Shown here piece after piece: positions 23,188 through 31,139 of a DNA stretch of 39,135 nt. The stretch spans positions 1 through 39,135 of IMG/VR virus record IMGVR_UViG_3300035698_020236; one strand, 5' to 3'. The notes below the pieces were generated by a model. It was given only the letters and a program-made list of their open reading frames with translations, made no database searches and was not told where the DNA came from. A program made the translations under genes and the position numbers. The stretch comes from a virus. Position 1 is the stretch's first letter. Every line of letters starts with the position of its first letter.

Positions 23188-25277
23188 TAGGGTTTGTATT
23201 CGTCCAGTTGACTCCGCTGGGCTTTTCCCCCCAATTCCCCCATGTTCCGGCTATAGTGAATTCTTCCTCCAAGCCCACCTGTCTTGCTGGAAAACCTTCC
23301 GACAGCATCATGAAATTTATTAAATAGCAATATTTTATCTCTATCCATTGATATGCAAGAAAGTGCAACCGAATCGCCCTCCACCGCCGAAGCTATTGTC
23401 GATTTTTGAAAAACTTCATTCTTAATATTTCTTAATCGCCCTACAGAAACAACTGTCTTATTGGACTCGCCTTTTTCTATCTGGCGCTCTTTAACCAAGT
23501 TGTTCATTTCGTGATCGCTCATGATAATCGGGATATAGTCGCCACTATCAATCCGTGCCACAAGTTCTTGTAGGCGCGTGTCTTTTTCTTCCTTGTCGGC
23601 AGGATTTGGCCGCTCTTGCTTTTCGCCATCATCTTTGGGGGGGAAAGGTGCCTTTGTGTCTACGCTCATCTCCATCATCTCCCTCTGTTTCCGCTTGGCC
23701 TGGTCCTCCATCTCTTTCTTTATTAGCGCAAACTCGTCATCACTCAACGTTGGGATATTGGAAACCTCATATACAGATTTCCAGTCAATTCGCATGAGTG
23801 CATCTTGGAACGATGCCGAGTTCCCCCCAATATTCAGTAGTTTGAATATGCGCTCTTTCTCAGATGGGTCAAGTCCCTCGGTCACGATCCAGGCCGGAGG
23901 CCCGTTTTCGCCGCTATTGTATTGAGCGTACTTCCCAACGAAGTATTCGTTCATGTAGGCAAGCTGCTCTATCAGGATAAGCTCATTATGCCCCTGTGTA
24001 GCAGCGTTGTGGATTTCGCCGATATTATAGCTGCCCGTACCACCGCTGGATTGGGTAAGAGAACGATCAGCGGACAGGCCGGCCCTTATCATCATCTGTG
24101 TCAGAATTTCCATGGCGGATGTAAACACATCCCCCTTATCCCCTGACGACAGGTATTCTAACCGCCACAGGGCCGCACCAGTTTCAGGGTGCACATCAGA
24201 TGGCAATACGGCTGCGTTCGATTTGCTGATATTCCCAGCGATGGTCAGCCCCCAGGTCATAGCATCCACTAGGGTGTTTGTCCCTGGCCTGCGCACTTGC
24301 GCCCGCGAGGGGGCATAGCAAACAGCAACCGGTGTCCCCTGCCGTTCCATAAAGCGGACCCAGGCTCGCATAGCAACCTCATACCAGAACCAAATCGGGT
24401 ATAGTGGTTTAAGATAGCTTTCTCCCCACAGGTTCCTGAATTTCCCGTTGTAAGGGATTACAAGAGCTTGGTCAGCGGGAACATGAATTTCAGACATGCT
24501 GCTGCCCAAGAGGGTTAGCCGTGGCTTTTGCACAAACCCGTTAAACGAACCGTCTTCGTTTATCTTTATACTATCTATGGTGGATGGGTTACAGGATTTG
24601 GGCACCCTGGCAACAGCGTATTCCTTGCCGCCAGCGGTGTCGGAAATGCCAAGCTCGTACTTCGTCCTCATTTCCCAGACTAGCTCAGAGAAACTGGACC
24701 CATATGTAAGGCTACTGCGTGTTACATCTAGCATCATACGGGGCAACACCCTGCGAAGGTTGGCCTCAATTACGCTCTTTAGCTCCTCATCAGGGCTTTC
24801 AACACTCCAGCTTCTATCATTGCGCCACACTGACATAATGGCGGCAAGTTTCATTTCCATAACAAATAGGACGGCCCCACACTTTAGCATCTCATCTATG
24901 ATGTCAAAGTCAAGCGCCGACCCTGGCCGGATGGCCTTGCCGCTGGCAAACAGAACATTCTGATCTCCATATGTGTGGTATGTTGTTGGGGCTGTCGGGA
25001 TAGATGGCTTGTCCTCAAGCATTATTTCAGCCATGCCTGAGAGCAACGTATTTGCATCGTCACCAAACTTCTCTGACATCATCTTTGAGATGCCTTCAGG
25101 GATGACATCCCTTACCTGTGTTGGTAGCCCCCTCCTATCCCATTCGTAAGAGATAACAGTAAGCTCTTTGCTTTCACTCTTTTTGCGCCCGCGATCCGCG
25201 GCTGCGCAGCTTCGGGAGCAGTACTTACTGCCCGTTTTAAGCTCTTCGTTACATCCTGGTCGCAGGCATTTAGCCAT
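23187..25277 (-). CDS. Portal protein (DUF935/Mu gp29-like) with N-terminal zinc finger
   Basis: A 696-residue protein. Residues ~100-510 match the gp29/DUF935 portal type: FVMEMKLAAIMSVWRNDRSW, SLTYGSSFSELVWE, IPYNGKFRNLWGESYLKPLYP, FWYEVAMRAWVRFMERQGTPVAV and GGTGSYNIGEIH. An unusual N-terminal Cys cluster (C4, C9, C20, C24; CX4C-X10-CX3C) looks like a zinc ribbon. The C-terminal ~150 residues form an extension (KFHDAVGRFSSKTGG) not needed for the portal core. The portal forms the dodecameric DNA gate. It overlaps terL by 8 nt. Confidence 0.87.
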   Translation of the reverse strand: MAKCLRPGCNEELKTGSKYCSRSCAAADRGRKKSESKELTVISYEWDRRGLPTQVRDVIPEGISKMMSEKFGDDANTLLSGMAEIMLEDKPSIPTAPTTYHTYGDQNVLFASGKAIRPGSALDFDIIDEMLKCGAVLFVMEMKLAAIMSVWRNDRSWSVESPDEELKSVIEANLRRVLPRMMLDVTRSSLTYGSSFSELVWEMRTKYELGISDTAGGKEYAVARVPKSCNPSTIDSIKINEDGSFNGFVQKPRLTLLGSSMSEIHVPADQALVIPYNGKFRNLWGESYLKPLYPIWFWYEVAMRAWVRFMERQGTPVAVCYAPSRAQVRRPGTNTLVDAMTWGLTIAGNISKSNAAVLPSDVHPETGAALWRLEYLSSGDKGDVFTSAMEILTQMMIRAGLSADRSLTQSSGGTGSYNIGEIHNAATQGHNELILIEQLAYMNEYFVGKYAQYNSGENGPPAWIVTEGLDPSEKERIFKLLNIGGNSASFQDALMRIDWKSVYEVSNIPTLSDDEFALIKKEMEDQAKRKQREMMEMSVDTKAPFPPKDDGEKQERPNPADKEEKDTRLQELVARIDSGDYIPIIMSDHEMNNLVKERQIEKGESNKTVVSVGRLRNIKNEVFQKSTIASAVEGDSVALSCISMDRDKILLFNKFHDAVGRFSSKTGGLGGRIHYSRNMGELGGKAQRSQLDEYKP

Positions 25278-26970
25278 CTAAATCCTCCTGAAAGCGCCTG
25301 AAATCCCATGGATTGTGTTTCCCCCTAATTGTGGGGGCACCAGGAACTGGCGCGTTAATTCCGCTAGTAAACTCAGACGTTCGCATGTTGCTAAAATCAA
25401 GTAAGTCTGGAGCCTGTGGAGCATCACTTATTATGTCCTTCTCCTGGACAGCAGACATTCTACGTTGTGGCTCCCCGTCGGCCCACGAAAACTCCATGTT
25501 GCCATATGTAAAGCGCAGGTCATTGGCGAGGGCAAGGGAGATTACGGGGTCATCGTTATACCCAGGTGGTGCCTCATACTGCCCCGGCGTTGTCCCGTGC
25601 TGAAAGACCATTAGACACTGGTACGTGAACAAATCCGTTATGGTGATATCGTGGCTCTCAATTGCCGTGATAAGCCGCTGAATTAAGCGCACCTTGGTTG
25701 GAGCATCTGTATGGGACGACACAATTTCACTTCTCCCATCGTTCGGGAGACTATGCATGTGAATTACCGTTTCACCAGGCCCGTTATCCTCTACCTTTAG
25801 CACGCCCGGAAACAACTTGTGCAGCTTAGACACCATCCCAGGAATTACTACTTGGTTTCCGACCTCATCTGTCGCGATCCGCCCTGCCCAGTCAGTCAGA
25901 GGCTTTTTGTTGTGTTCGGCATGTGCTTGTATGCCTGTTTTTGTCATGCTTGTCCAAGAATGATAGTCTTTAAGCGAGTTCCTTTTGTTCACGCGCCCAA
26001 GGGCCGAGTCAACACCAGAATAATACTCAGCGCCCATCGAGTTTCTATAGTCCTCAAGATGTTTTGCCACATCTGGGTATTCGTCAAGTGGCTTATAACA
26101 TGCAGCAAGGTCTGTAGCGTTAAAGACTGGGTTGCCCGATTGAATAAAGTCAAGCTCCCATTCCTGGGCTATCTTCCCAGCCTCCATCCCCTCTATGGCG
26201 GCCTCGTACTGCTCTTGAGTAATTCCGGCCTCGCTCCAGTGAACCTCAAGGTATTTATATGACTTGTTTTCACCGCGCTTTGCCTGTTCACAAAGCCGAT
26301 GGAATACTCCCCCGGCCCCGGAAGGGGTCGAGCCAATCAACCAAATCCCTCCACGGGCGACAGTCGGCTTAATGGCGGTCCATGTGCTCTCATCGTCTGG
26401 CTTCACAAAAGCGAACTCGTCCAAGAATATTACGGATGCGCCCTCTGAGCGGCCTGCTTCTGACGTGGTTGTCAGGCTGGATGCCTCACTCTCGAAGGCA
26501 ATGTTGCCATCGTCACCACGGTGAGCTATTGAATATTGCTGTTGGTTATTGGTGTAAACCTCCCCCCGTAGCCAGGAGCACTTGGTTGCATTCGCAATTT
26601 CGTCGGCGTCGTGCTTAGCGAGGTTGTTTAAGACAAACTTGACCTTTGCCAACAGCTTCTTCGCATCGGCTTCTCTTTTTGACAGGAACAGCACGTTAAT
26701 GCCGACACGAAAGTTGATTAGCCAGGCTGCGTATGCGGCCACGATCCAGGAAACTCCAACGCGCCGGCTTTTGTTAATAACCATGCTATTACCAGATTGC
26801 AGATTATCTAAGATTTTATATTGGTACGGGAATGGTACAAACGGTATAATCCGCTGCGTTTCTTTTTCCTCAAGCCAGCAGTAGTTGGTTATAAAATAGG
26901 ATGAAGATAGAGCGCAACGCGCAATCTCCATAGCTTGCTCTGGACTGACATTTAGCATATCGCCAGACAT
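25270..26970 (-). CDS. terL: Terminase large subunit
   Basis: A 566-residue packaging ATPase-nuclease. The ATPase half has the terminase Walker A variant INKSRRVGVSW (~65-75), Walker B VIFLDEFAFV (D184/E185 region) and coupling motif GIWLIGSTPSG. The nuclease half is RNase H-like, with GVDSALGRVNKRN, VEDNGPGET and NDDPVISLALAN supplying acidic residues. It cuts and pumps phage DNA through the portal. Start overlaps the small subunit stop (shared base 26970). The order terS-terL-portal is standard. Confidence 0.93.
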   Translation of the reverse strand: MSGDMLNVSPEQAMEIARCALSSSYFITNYCWLEEKETQRIIPFVPFPYQYKILDNLQSGNSMVINKSRRVGVSWIVAAYAAWLINFRVGINVLFLSKREADAKKLLAKVKFVLNNLAKHDADEIANATKCSWLRGEVYTNNQQQYSIAHRGDDGNIAFESEASSLTTTSEAGRSEGASVIFLDEFAFVKPDDESTWTAIKPTVARGGIWLIGSTPSGAGGVFHRLCEQAKRGENKSYKYLEVHWSEAGITQEQYEAAIEGMEAGKIAQEWELDFIQSGNPVFNATDLAACYKPLDEYPDVAKHLEDYRNSMGAEYYSGVDSALGRVNKRNSLKDYHSWTSMTKTGIQAHAEHNKKPLTDWAGRIATDEVGNQVVIPGMVSKLHKLFPGVLKVEDNGPGETVIHMHSLPNDGRSEIVSSHTDAPTKVRLIQRLITAIESHDITITDLFTYQCLMVFQHGTTPGQYEAPPGYNDDPVISLALANDLRFTYGNMEFSWADGEPQRRMSAVQEKDIISDAPQAPDLLDFSNMRTSEFTSGINAPVPGAPTIRGKHNPWDFRRFQEDLDG

Positions 26971-27395
26971 TATATGATCTTGCCCTTGCGTAGCTCATCT
27001 AATATTGTATCAACGGGCGTCTTTGGCCCACTGCCACGGATACCGGCCTTTCTAATATCCATGAATGCTGACACAAGCGATGAAAGCTCTCGCGGATTGG
27101 TTGTGTTCTCAGGATCAAGAATTGTGTCATAGACAATTCGAGCCAAGTCGTCTACCATGTCCTCATCGTCTTTTGGCAGGCCGTCTTTGCCAAACGTATG
27201 CCTACGCCTTTTGGTACCCCACCGAAACTGCGTTGCGTAATGCCGGATGGATTCACAGGAGATGGTGAAACCAACCAGTTCCATGCTTCTTTTGGCAAGC
27301 TCGTCCAAAGAAATCACGTTCTGGATGTATATTTCCTCTAGCTGTGCTAGAATATGGTCAGGAATACCCTTTGCCATACCGGTTGGAGTTGACAT
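26970..27395 (-). CDS. terS: Terminase small subunit (DNA-recognition)
   Basis: A 141-residue protein with an N-terminal HTH-like region (ISLDELAKRSMELVGFTISCESIRHYATQFRWGTKRRR) and a C-terminal helical part ending in a basic tail. It lies directly upstream of terL, the position of small terminases that bind packaging sites. The predicted transcript start of its promoter falls at or within a base or two of ATG 27395, so it may be leaderless; an internal ATG at 27377 (MAKGIPDHIL) is an alternative start. Confidence 0.82.
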   Translation of the reverse strand: MSTPTGMAKGIPDHILAQLEEIYIQNVISLDELAKRSMELVGFTISCESIRHYATQFRWGTKRRRHTFGKDGLPKDDEDMVDDLARIVYDTILDPENTTNPRELSSLVSAFMDIRKAGIRGSGPKTPVDTILDELRKGKII

Positions 27396-27401
27396 AACAC
27401 C

Positions 27402-27430
27402 ATTATACCACAGTTTTCTCAGAATTGCAA
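27402..27430 (-). promoter_or_regulatory. Leftward promoter for terminase and head genes
   Basis: Minus strand TTGCAA (27430-27425), 17-nt spacer ending CTGTGG, TATAAT (27407-27402). The start of transcription is expected near 27395, coinciding with the terS ATG. Confidence 0.8.
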
Positions 27431-27432
27431 GT

Positions 27433-27447
27433 AATTTGTCACAAATT
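27433..27447. promoter_or_regulatory. Operator-like dyad between divergent promoters
   Basis: AATTTGTCACAAATT is a perfect 6-bp inverted repeat with a 3-nt centre, exactly between the two outward -35 boxes. A dimeric repressor here could control both the packaging and early transcripts. The cognate regulator is not identified; the small winged-helix protein at 29422-29646 is one candidate. Confidence 0.62.
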
Positions 27448-27448
27448 G

Positions 27449-27477
27449 TTGACTTTTTTCGCGTTCTGTGGTATACT
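27449..27477 (+). promoter_or_regulatory. Rightward early promoter
   Basis: TTGACT (27449-27454), 17-nt spacer ending CTGTGG, TATACT (27472-27477). The leader to the first gene is about 40 nt and contains GGAGAG before ATG 27526. Confidence 0.82.
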
Positions 27478-27525
27478 ATAGGGGTAGTACAAAAATACAG
27501 GTTTTAATACGAAGGAGAGAGATGT

Positions 27526-27828
27526 ATGGACGATAAGAATATACTTGAAAAGGCACAGGCTATCTACTCGCAGGCGGTACGGTATCCAGCTTGGGAAAAG
27601 GAACAACAGCACGTCAAGGCGCACTACCTGTCTTTGGCTGCTATAGAATTGAGCAATGAAGAGGGTGTTTTTACCAGTCGAAGGAAACCGGCCCCAGTAG
27701 TTTTTGAAAAAGAGGTTCAGGCTGATGAATCTGATAAGCCGGATGGCGACGATGATGAGGTGTTCACCAGTTACCTTAAGCTGGCGACTGCGCCTCCGAC
27801 ACAGAAGAAGGGGGGCTGCAAGAAGTGA
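27526..27828 (+). CDS. First early gene, acidic hypothetical protein
   Basis: A 100-residue protein: a helical N-terminal half (ILEKAQAIYSQAVRYPAWEKEQQ) and an acidic linker (ADESDKPDGDDDEVF), ending with basic KKGGCKK. No family recognised. As the first gene behind the strong early promoter it may be a host-takeover or regulatory factor, which is inference from position. The stop overlaps the next start. Confidence 0.65.
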   Translation: MDDKNILEKAQAIYSQAVRYPAWEKEQQHVKAHYLSLAAIELSNEEGVFTSRRKPAPVVFEKEVQADESDKPDGDDDEVFTSYLKLATAPPTQKKGGCKK

Positions 27829-28019
27829 CAATTGATTACTTATCGTTTTTTGTTGGGTGCGTAGTCGGATTCTATATTTTCCCCGCCTTGTCCGCGGCCC
27901 TGCTATCGATTGGGCGGCGAACAGAATCGGGAGAAGTGTCTACTGCCACAACGGGACTATTCATCATGATCCCGTTTGCGGCGTTGTTTGCGTATCTACT
28001 CATCAAGACGTTTTCATGA
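27825..28019 (+). CDS. Small two-helix membrane protein
   Basis: A 64-residue protein with two hydrophobic segments (YLSFFVGCVVGFYIFPALSA and TGLFIMIPFAALFAYLLI). GTG start overlaps the upstream stop (GTGA). Size and topology resemble small phage holins or superinfection-exclusion proteins; nothing decides between them. Confidence 0.62.
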   Translation: MTIDYLSFFVGCVVGFYIFPALSAALLSIGRRTESGEVSTATTGLFIMIPFAALFAYLLIKTFS

Positions 28020-28477
28020 ACGCGGGGAGTGTGGTCACAGAGCTGCGGTCGCTATCTGGTAGGATGGCATACATGCGCGACAAGGGCTTGTGCATGTATT
28101 GTTGGCACAATAATAACAAGACAGTACGCGGTAGTGAGACACACCACGTATTTGGGCGAGCAAAGGGCAAGTCGTTATTCCTGGAGCATTGGGACTTACG
28201 GCTTACCCTTTGCAGGGAATGTCACTACAAGATACACCACGGGACAGGGCTACCGAAGGCTTTGGTTATAAGCGCCCTGGCCGCTGCTGTGGTATCAAGT
28301 TTTGCAAACGAGCTTGAGGATATGATGCTCATGCAGGCGCGCAAGAATCTCATACGCACAACATACAAGTCCCTAGAGGATGTTGATCTAGACGATCTCA
28401 CCAAGATTGCGACACGCTTTCTTGGGAAAGAGCTCCGGAGAATCCAATGGCAAGGAACGAGTTTGAATCCGAAATAG
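28016..28477 (+). CDS. HNH endonuclease
   Basis: A 153-residue protein with zinc-binding CMYC (C26, C29), the HNH core THHVFGRAKG (H43-H44) and CRECHYKIH (C66, C69, H74). ATG 28016 overlaps the preceding stop as ATGA; the frame upstream is only a shadow. HNH nucleases near terminases often assist DNA cleavage in packaging, but here the gene is on the opposite strand, in the early operon next to a resolvase-like nuclease, so a recombination or host-DNA role is equally likely. The C-terminal half is helical. Confidence 0.85.
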   Translation: MNAGSVVTELRSLSGRMAYMRDKGLCMYCWHNNNKTVRGSETHHVFGRAKGKSLFLEHWDLRLTLCRECHYKIHHGTGLPKALVISALAAAVVSSFANELEDMMLMQARKNLIRTTYKSLEDVDLDDLTKIATRFLGKELRRIQWQGTSLNPK

Positions 28478-28920
28478 GAAAATTCCTGTCGGATTTATTT
28501 CCGATAGCAGAGCGTGTTGATGATGTTGCCTTTAATCGCTATGGTGGGCATCAGGTAAAACAGAAGCCGTATGATTATTATGGCTGTACGGACTTGGGCG
28601 CTATTTGGGTTGCCGAGATAAAGAGGGTCAAATCCAGTCGGTTCCCAATCGATAATCTAAAAGAGCACCAAATTGCGGGGCTTTCGGGGGTTGCGGGCGT
28701 TCGCGGGAATGCGTGGCTTTTCATTAACTGGCGGACTGGTGGAAGTCGCGGGACGGGGCAAGCTGCGTGGTTAACCTACGACTACTATATGGGTATAGTG
28801 GGCAAGTTGGGCGAACGAAAAAGTATTAAGCCGAATGATATTGAGGCGGGTTGGATGTTAGATAGAATTCCTGGGGGCTGGTCCTGTGCCCCTGCACATA
28901 AAGGACTTAGGGGGATTTAA
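28447..28920 (+). CDS. RecU-like PD-(D/E)XK nuclease
   Basis: A 157-residue protein with the PD-(D/E)XK pattern KPYDYYGC (D43) then VAEIKRVKS (E57, K59), followed by KEHQIAGLSG (H74-Q75) and AWLFINWR. The HQ-x-x-L helix after the catalytic strand is the mark of RecU/Hjc-like Holliday junction resolvases. It overlaps the HNH gene by 31 nt. It probably resolves replication or recombination intermediates before packaging. Confidence 0.8.
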   Translation: MARNEFESEIGKFLSDLFPIAERVDDVAFNRYGGHQVKQKPYDYYGCTDLGAIWVAEIKRVKSSRFPIDNLKEHQIAGLSGVAGVRGNAWLFINWRTGGSRGTGQAAWLTYDYYMGIVGKLGERKSIKPNDIEAGWMLDRIPGGWSCAPAHKGLRGI

Positions 28921-28922
28921 CG

Positions 28923-29405
28923 ATGGCCGAAAAACTTGCACCAGAGATAATATACGATTTTAATAGCGCTGGGTCTGACACCCCAATTCGGCAGGTGGTG
29001 TATGGCGATGATGTCATTCGCAATGACAAAAAGGGGGATGGCCCATGGGAAAGCAAGTATTACGCCAATGAGCTTGAGCAGTTGTTCGTAGACGAATCGC
29101 ATGCGATTCCGGTCAGTAAGGTTCACCCCAATGCCATAAAGTTACTGAACGAGCTGCGATCCACGTTTTGCTCTGACAAACACGTTTTCGTAACGTATCA
29201 GCAAGTGATGGCATATGGGCGCGGGCATGGGTGGGTGCGCCCTGAATACAAGTACAAAGCAAGTCCGCGAATAACAGTCTACATGAACAAGCTGTGGAAA
29301 GCTGGCATAATAAAGAAATATAGGCGTGGGATATGGCAAAATGCCGACCTGGGCAATATCAAGGGAATGAACCATGGGGTTACATATTGGCTATATGTTA
29401 CCTAG
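28923..29405 (+). CDS. Hypothetical protein with winged-helix-like C-terminus
   Basis: A 160-residue protein. The second half (HPNAIKLLNELRSTFCSD, VTYQQVMAYGRGHGWVRP, ITVYMNKLWKAGIIKKYRRG) reads as a helix-turn-helix with a beta wing, like small DNA-binding replication or regulation proteins. ATG follows the upstream stop by 2 nt. Function unknown. Confidence 0.62.
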   Translation: MAEKLAPEIIYDFNSAGSDTPIRQVVYGDDVIRNDKKGDGPWESKYYANELEQLFVDESHAIPVSKVHPNAIKLLNELRSTFCSDKHVFVTYQQVMAYGRGHGWVRPEYKYKASPRITVYMNKLWKAGIIKKYRRGIWQNADLGNIKGMNHGVTYWLYVT

Positions 29406-29421
29406 CCTCAGAAAGGGCATA

Positions 29422-29646
29422 ATGGAAGTAGACGAGAAAAGCGAGCTTATCTTTAGGGCTACGATAAATTACAAATCCGACAATTTAGGGCAAAGCCCAA
29501 CGTTGGCGGAATTGGCGCACATATGTGAATTACCGCGCACAACCGTTCACTGGCACGTAAACAGGTTGGTGGCAGACGGACGCCTAAAGCGCCTATTCCA
29601 CAGGAACCGGCTGTTCTATCGGGACGACGACGGAAATTGGGTGTAA
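29422..29646 (+). CDS. Small winged-helix DNA-binding protein
   Basis: A 74-residue protein, essentially one winged helix: LIFRATINYKSDN, PTLAELAHICELPRTTVHWH (turn and recognition helix) and LVADGRLKRLFHRNRLFYR (wing), similar to LexA/MarR-type DNA-binding domains. Start chosen at ATG 29422 with AAAGGG upstream; longer in-frame starts at 29374 and 29395 lack an SD. Likely a transcription regulator of the early region and possibly the protein acting at the 27433-27447 dyad. Confidence 0.72.
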   Translation: MEVDEKSELIFRATINYKSDNLGQSPTLAELAHICELPRTTVHWHVNRLVADGRLKRLFHRNRLFYRDDDGNWV

Positions 29647-29674
29647 CGGGTTTTTATTTTGCCCCCAAAAGCTA

Positions 29675-29703
29675 TTGACAAGAAGTCCAATACGTGCTAT
29701 AAT
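29675..29703 (+). promoter_or_regulatory. Promoter dedicated to the RAMP-like gene
   Basis: TTGACA (29675-29680), 17-nt spacer ending CGTGC, TATAAT (29698-29703): a full consensus promoter. Start near 29710, with GGGAGG before ATG 29736. Confidence 0.86.
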
Positions 29704-29735
29704 AGATACAACGATAAATAAACAGGGAGGCGGCT

Positions 29736-30332
29736 ATGGAAAAGTATTATACTATTGATATTACGTTCATAACCCCTGTCTTGGGTGGGCAACCGTCCGA
29801 GACGATCACTACTGACTACGTTGTCGGTAAGTCTGGCCTGGAGGTGCCGGATGACGAGCTTGAAACGATTCCAGATACATTAGACAAAAGGACAACCGGA
29901 TTTCACAGAGATGACAATGACAATGTTTTGTTGTATAATTATGTTCTGAAGGGATTCATGAAAGCAGCGGCGTTCGCATTGAACGGCAGGGATGGCATGC
30001 CGAAGGCGTTCAGATCAAAGATTGGGAAGTACGTGTTTGTGTATCCGCGGGTATCGGCATTTACCCATCCCGGTACCAAAGGGGTATGGAATCTGATTGA
30101 CATTCATGAGCGTCCGGTTAGAACACAGACCCCATATGGGGAAAAAGTGGCACTGGCGCGCAGCGAGATGCTGCCTGAATCGACAGGCATCCGTTTTTCC
30201 GTTTGTGTGGTTGCTGATGGTGTGTCAGAGGATCAGCTACGTGCAATATTTGATTATGGTTTCCACCACGGCATTGGGCCGCGGCGTGGAGATGGGTTTG
30301 GTTCGTTCCGATACGAACTCAAGGCTGAATAG
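29736..30332 (+). CDS. Standalone CRISPR RAMP-like protein (Cas7/Csm3- or Cas6-type fold)
   Basis: A 198-residue protein. The N-terminal strand ITFITPVLGGQPS resembles the first strand and loop of RAMPs. NYVLKGFMKAAAFAL (~68-82) resembles the 'GSSLKGALR' helix of Cas7-type proteins. The C-terminus has a glycine-rich loop GIGPRRGDGFGSFRYEL (179-195), the classic RAMP G-x-G-x-x-x-x-G-x-G-x-G signature after a helix. In CRISPR systems such proteins bind crRNA (Cas7, Cas5) or process it (Cas6). No cas genes or repeat array lie within the window. Its own consensus promoter suggests early or constitutive expression. It could be a dominant-negative Cas7-like anti-CRISPR, part of an RNA-guided system, or an RNA-binding regulator. 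The 135 nt after it are non-coding, with a tandem GCTAAGTA (30347-30354, 30357-30364). Confidence 0.72.
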   Translation: MEKYYTIDITFITPVLGGQPSETITTDYVVGKSGLEVPDDELETIPDTLDKRTTGFHRDDNDNVLLYNYVLKGFMKAAAFALNGRDGMPKAFRSKIGKYVFVYPRVSAFTHPGTKGVWNLIDIHERPVRTQTPYGEKVALARSEMLPESTGIRFSVCVVADGVSEDQLRAIFDYGFHHGIGPRRGDGFGSFRYELKAE

Positions 30333-30467
30333 AGAACAACGCAGTGGCTAAGTATTGCTAAGTAGAGTTTTTTCGCGTCTTGATGCGTAGCGTCTAGTGC
30401 CGTTTAGCAGCGGTGCAGTAATGTGTTTTTGCGTGAAGCAACGTTTAAATTAGATTAGGGGGTGGCA

Positions 30468-31121
30468 ATGGAAGATGTTTTACTTCTAAGCGGGGATTGG
30501 CGAGATTACACCGATGAAATAAATAGGGACAGGGTTTCTGCCGTTATCAGTGATCCCCCATATGGGGCGAATGTGAATTGCGACTACCGCCGGTTTTCGG
30601 GGGGCAAGGGACGACGAGGGAAAGAGGGGACAAAGTTTGACAGTATCATAGGCGATGGACAAGAGTTCGACCCTGCCCATTGGTTAGATTATCCCCAGGT
30701 TATTCTATGGGGGTATCAATTCTTTGCCCAGCGATTGCCGGTAGGCACGGTGTTAGTATGGAATAAGCGCCGCGATAACATGTTGGGGGCGTTTATGTCA
30801 GATTGTGAGTTGGCATGGCAAAAAGGTAATAAGGGGTGCTATCTGTTCCATCATGAGTGGTCTGGGTTTCTGAGAGATTCAGAGAAAGGCGAAAAGACGT
30901 TACACCCATCGCAAAAGCCGGTCCCCCTGATGGAGTGGTGTATAGAGAGGTGTACCAAGGAGGGGGATGTAGTGCTTGACCCGTACATGGGGAGTGGGGC
31001 TACGGGTATCGCATGCGCTCGGACCGGCAGGAAGTTTATTGGCATCGAGATACACCCCCCATATTATGAGATAGCACGGGACAGGGTTTTGGAGGCATAC
31101 AGACAACGGAGCTTATTTTAA
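30468..31121 (+). CDS. DNA N6-adenine methyltransferase (DPPY, beta class)
   Basis: A 217-residue amino-methyltransferase. Catalytic motif IV DPPY (29-32) comes before the SAM motif LDPYMGSGATGIACA (~170) and GRKFIGIEIHPPYYEIARDR, the beta-class order. LHPSQKPVPLMEW is the conserved pre-motif I helix. A short central insert holds the target-recognition part. Start at ATG 30468 with GGGGG 6 nt before; GTG 30462 overlaps that SD. No cognate restriction enzyme is near, so it is an orphan enzyme probably protecting phage DNA from host restriction. Confidence 0.92.
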   Translation: MEDVLLLSGDWRDYTDEINRDRVSAVISDPPYGANVNCDYRRFSGGKGRRGKEGTKFDSIIGDGQEFDPAHWLDYPQVILWGYQFFAQRLPVGTVLVWNKRRDNMLGAFMSDCELAWQKGNKGCYLFHHEWSGFLRDSEKGEKTLHPSQKPVPLMEWCIERCTKEGDVVLDPYMGSGATGIACARTGRKFIGIEIHPPYYEIARDRVLEAYRQRSLF

Positions 31122-31139
31122 CGCAAGAAAGGTGGCTAA

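Noticed and set aside
27439-27831. 130-codon minus-strand frame across the early promoter
   Set aside because: Covers the divergent promoter region and the reverse of the first early gene; no ribosome site.
30333-30467. Possible CRISPR array next to the RAMP-like gene
   Set aside because: Only an 8-base tandem (GCTAAGTA) and scattered GCGT words are present; no repeat of CRISPR length with spacers.
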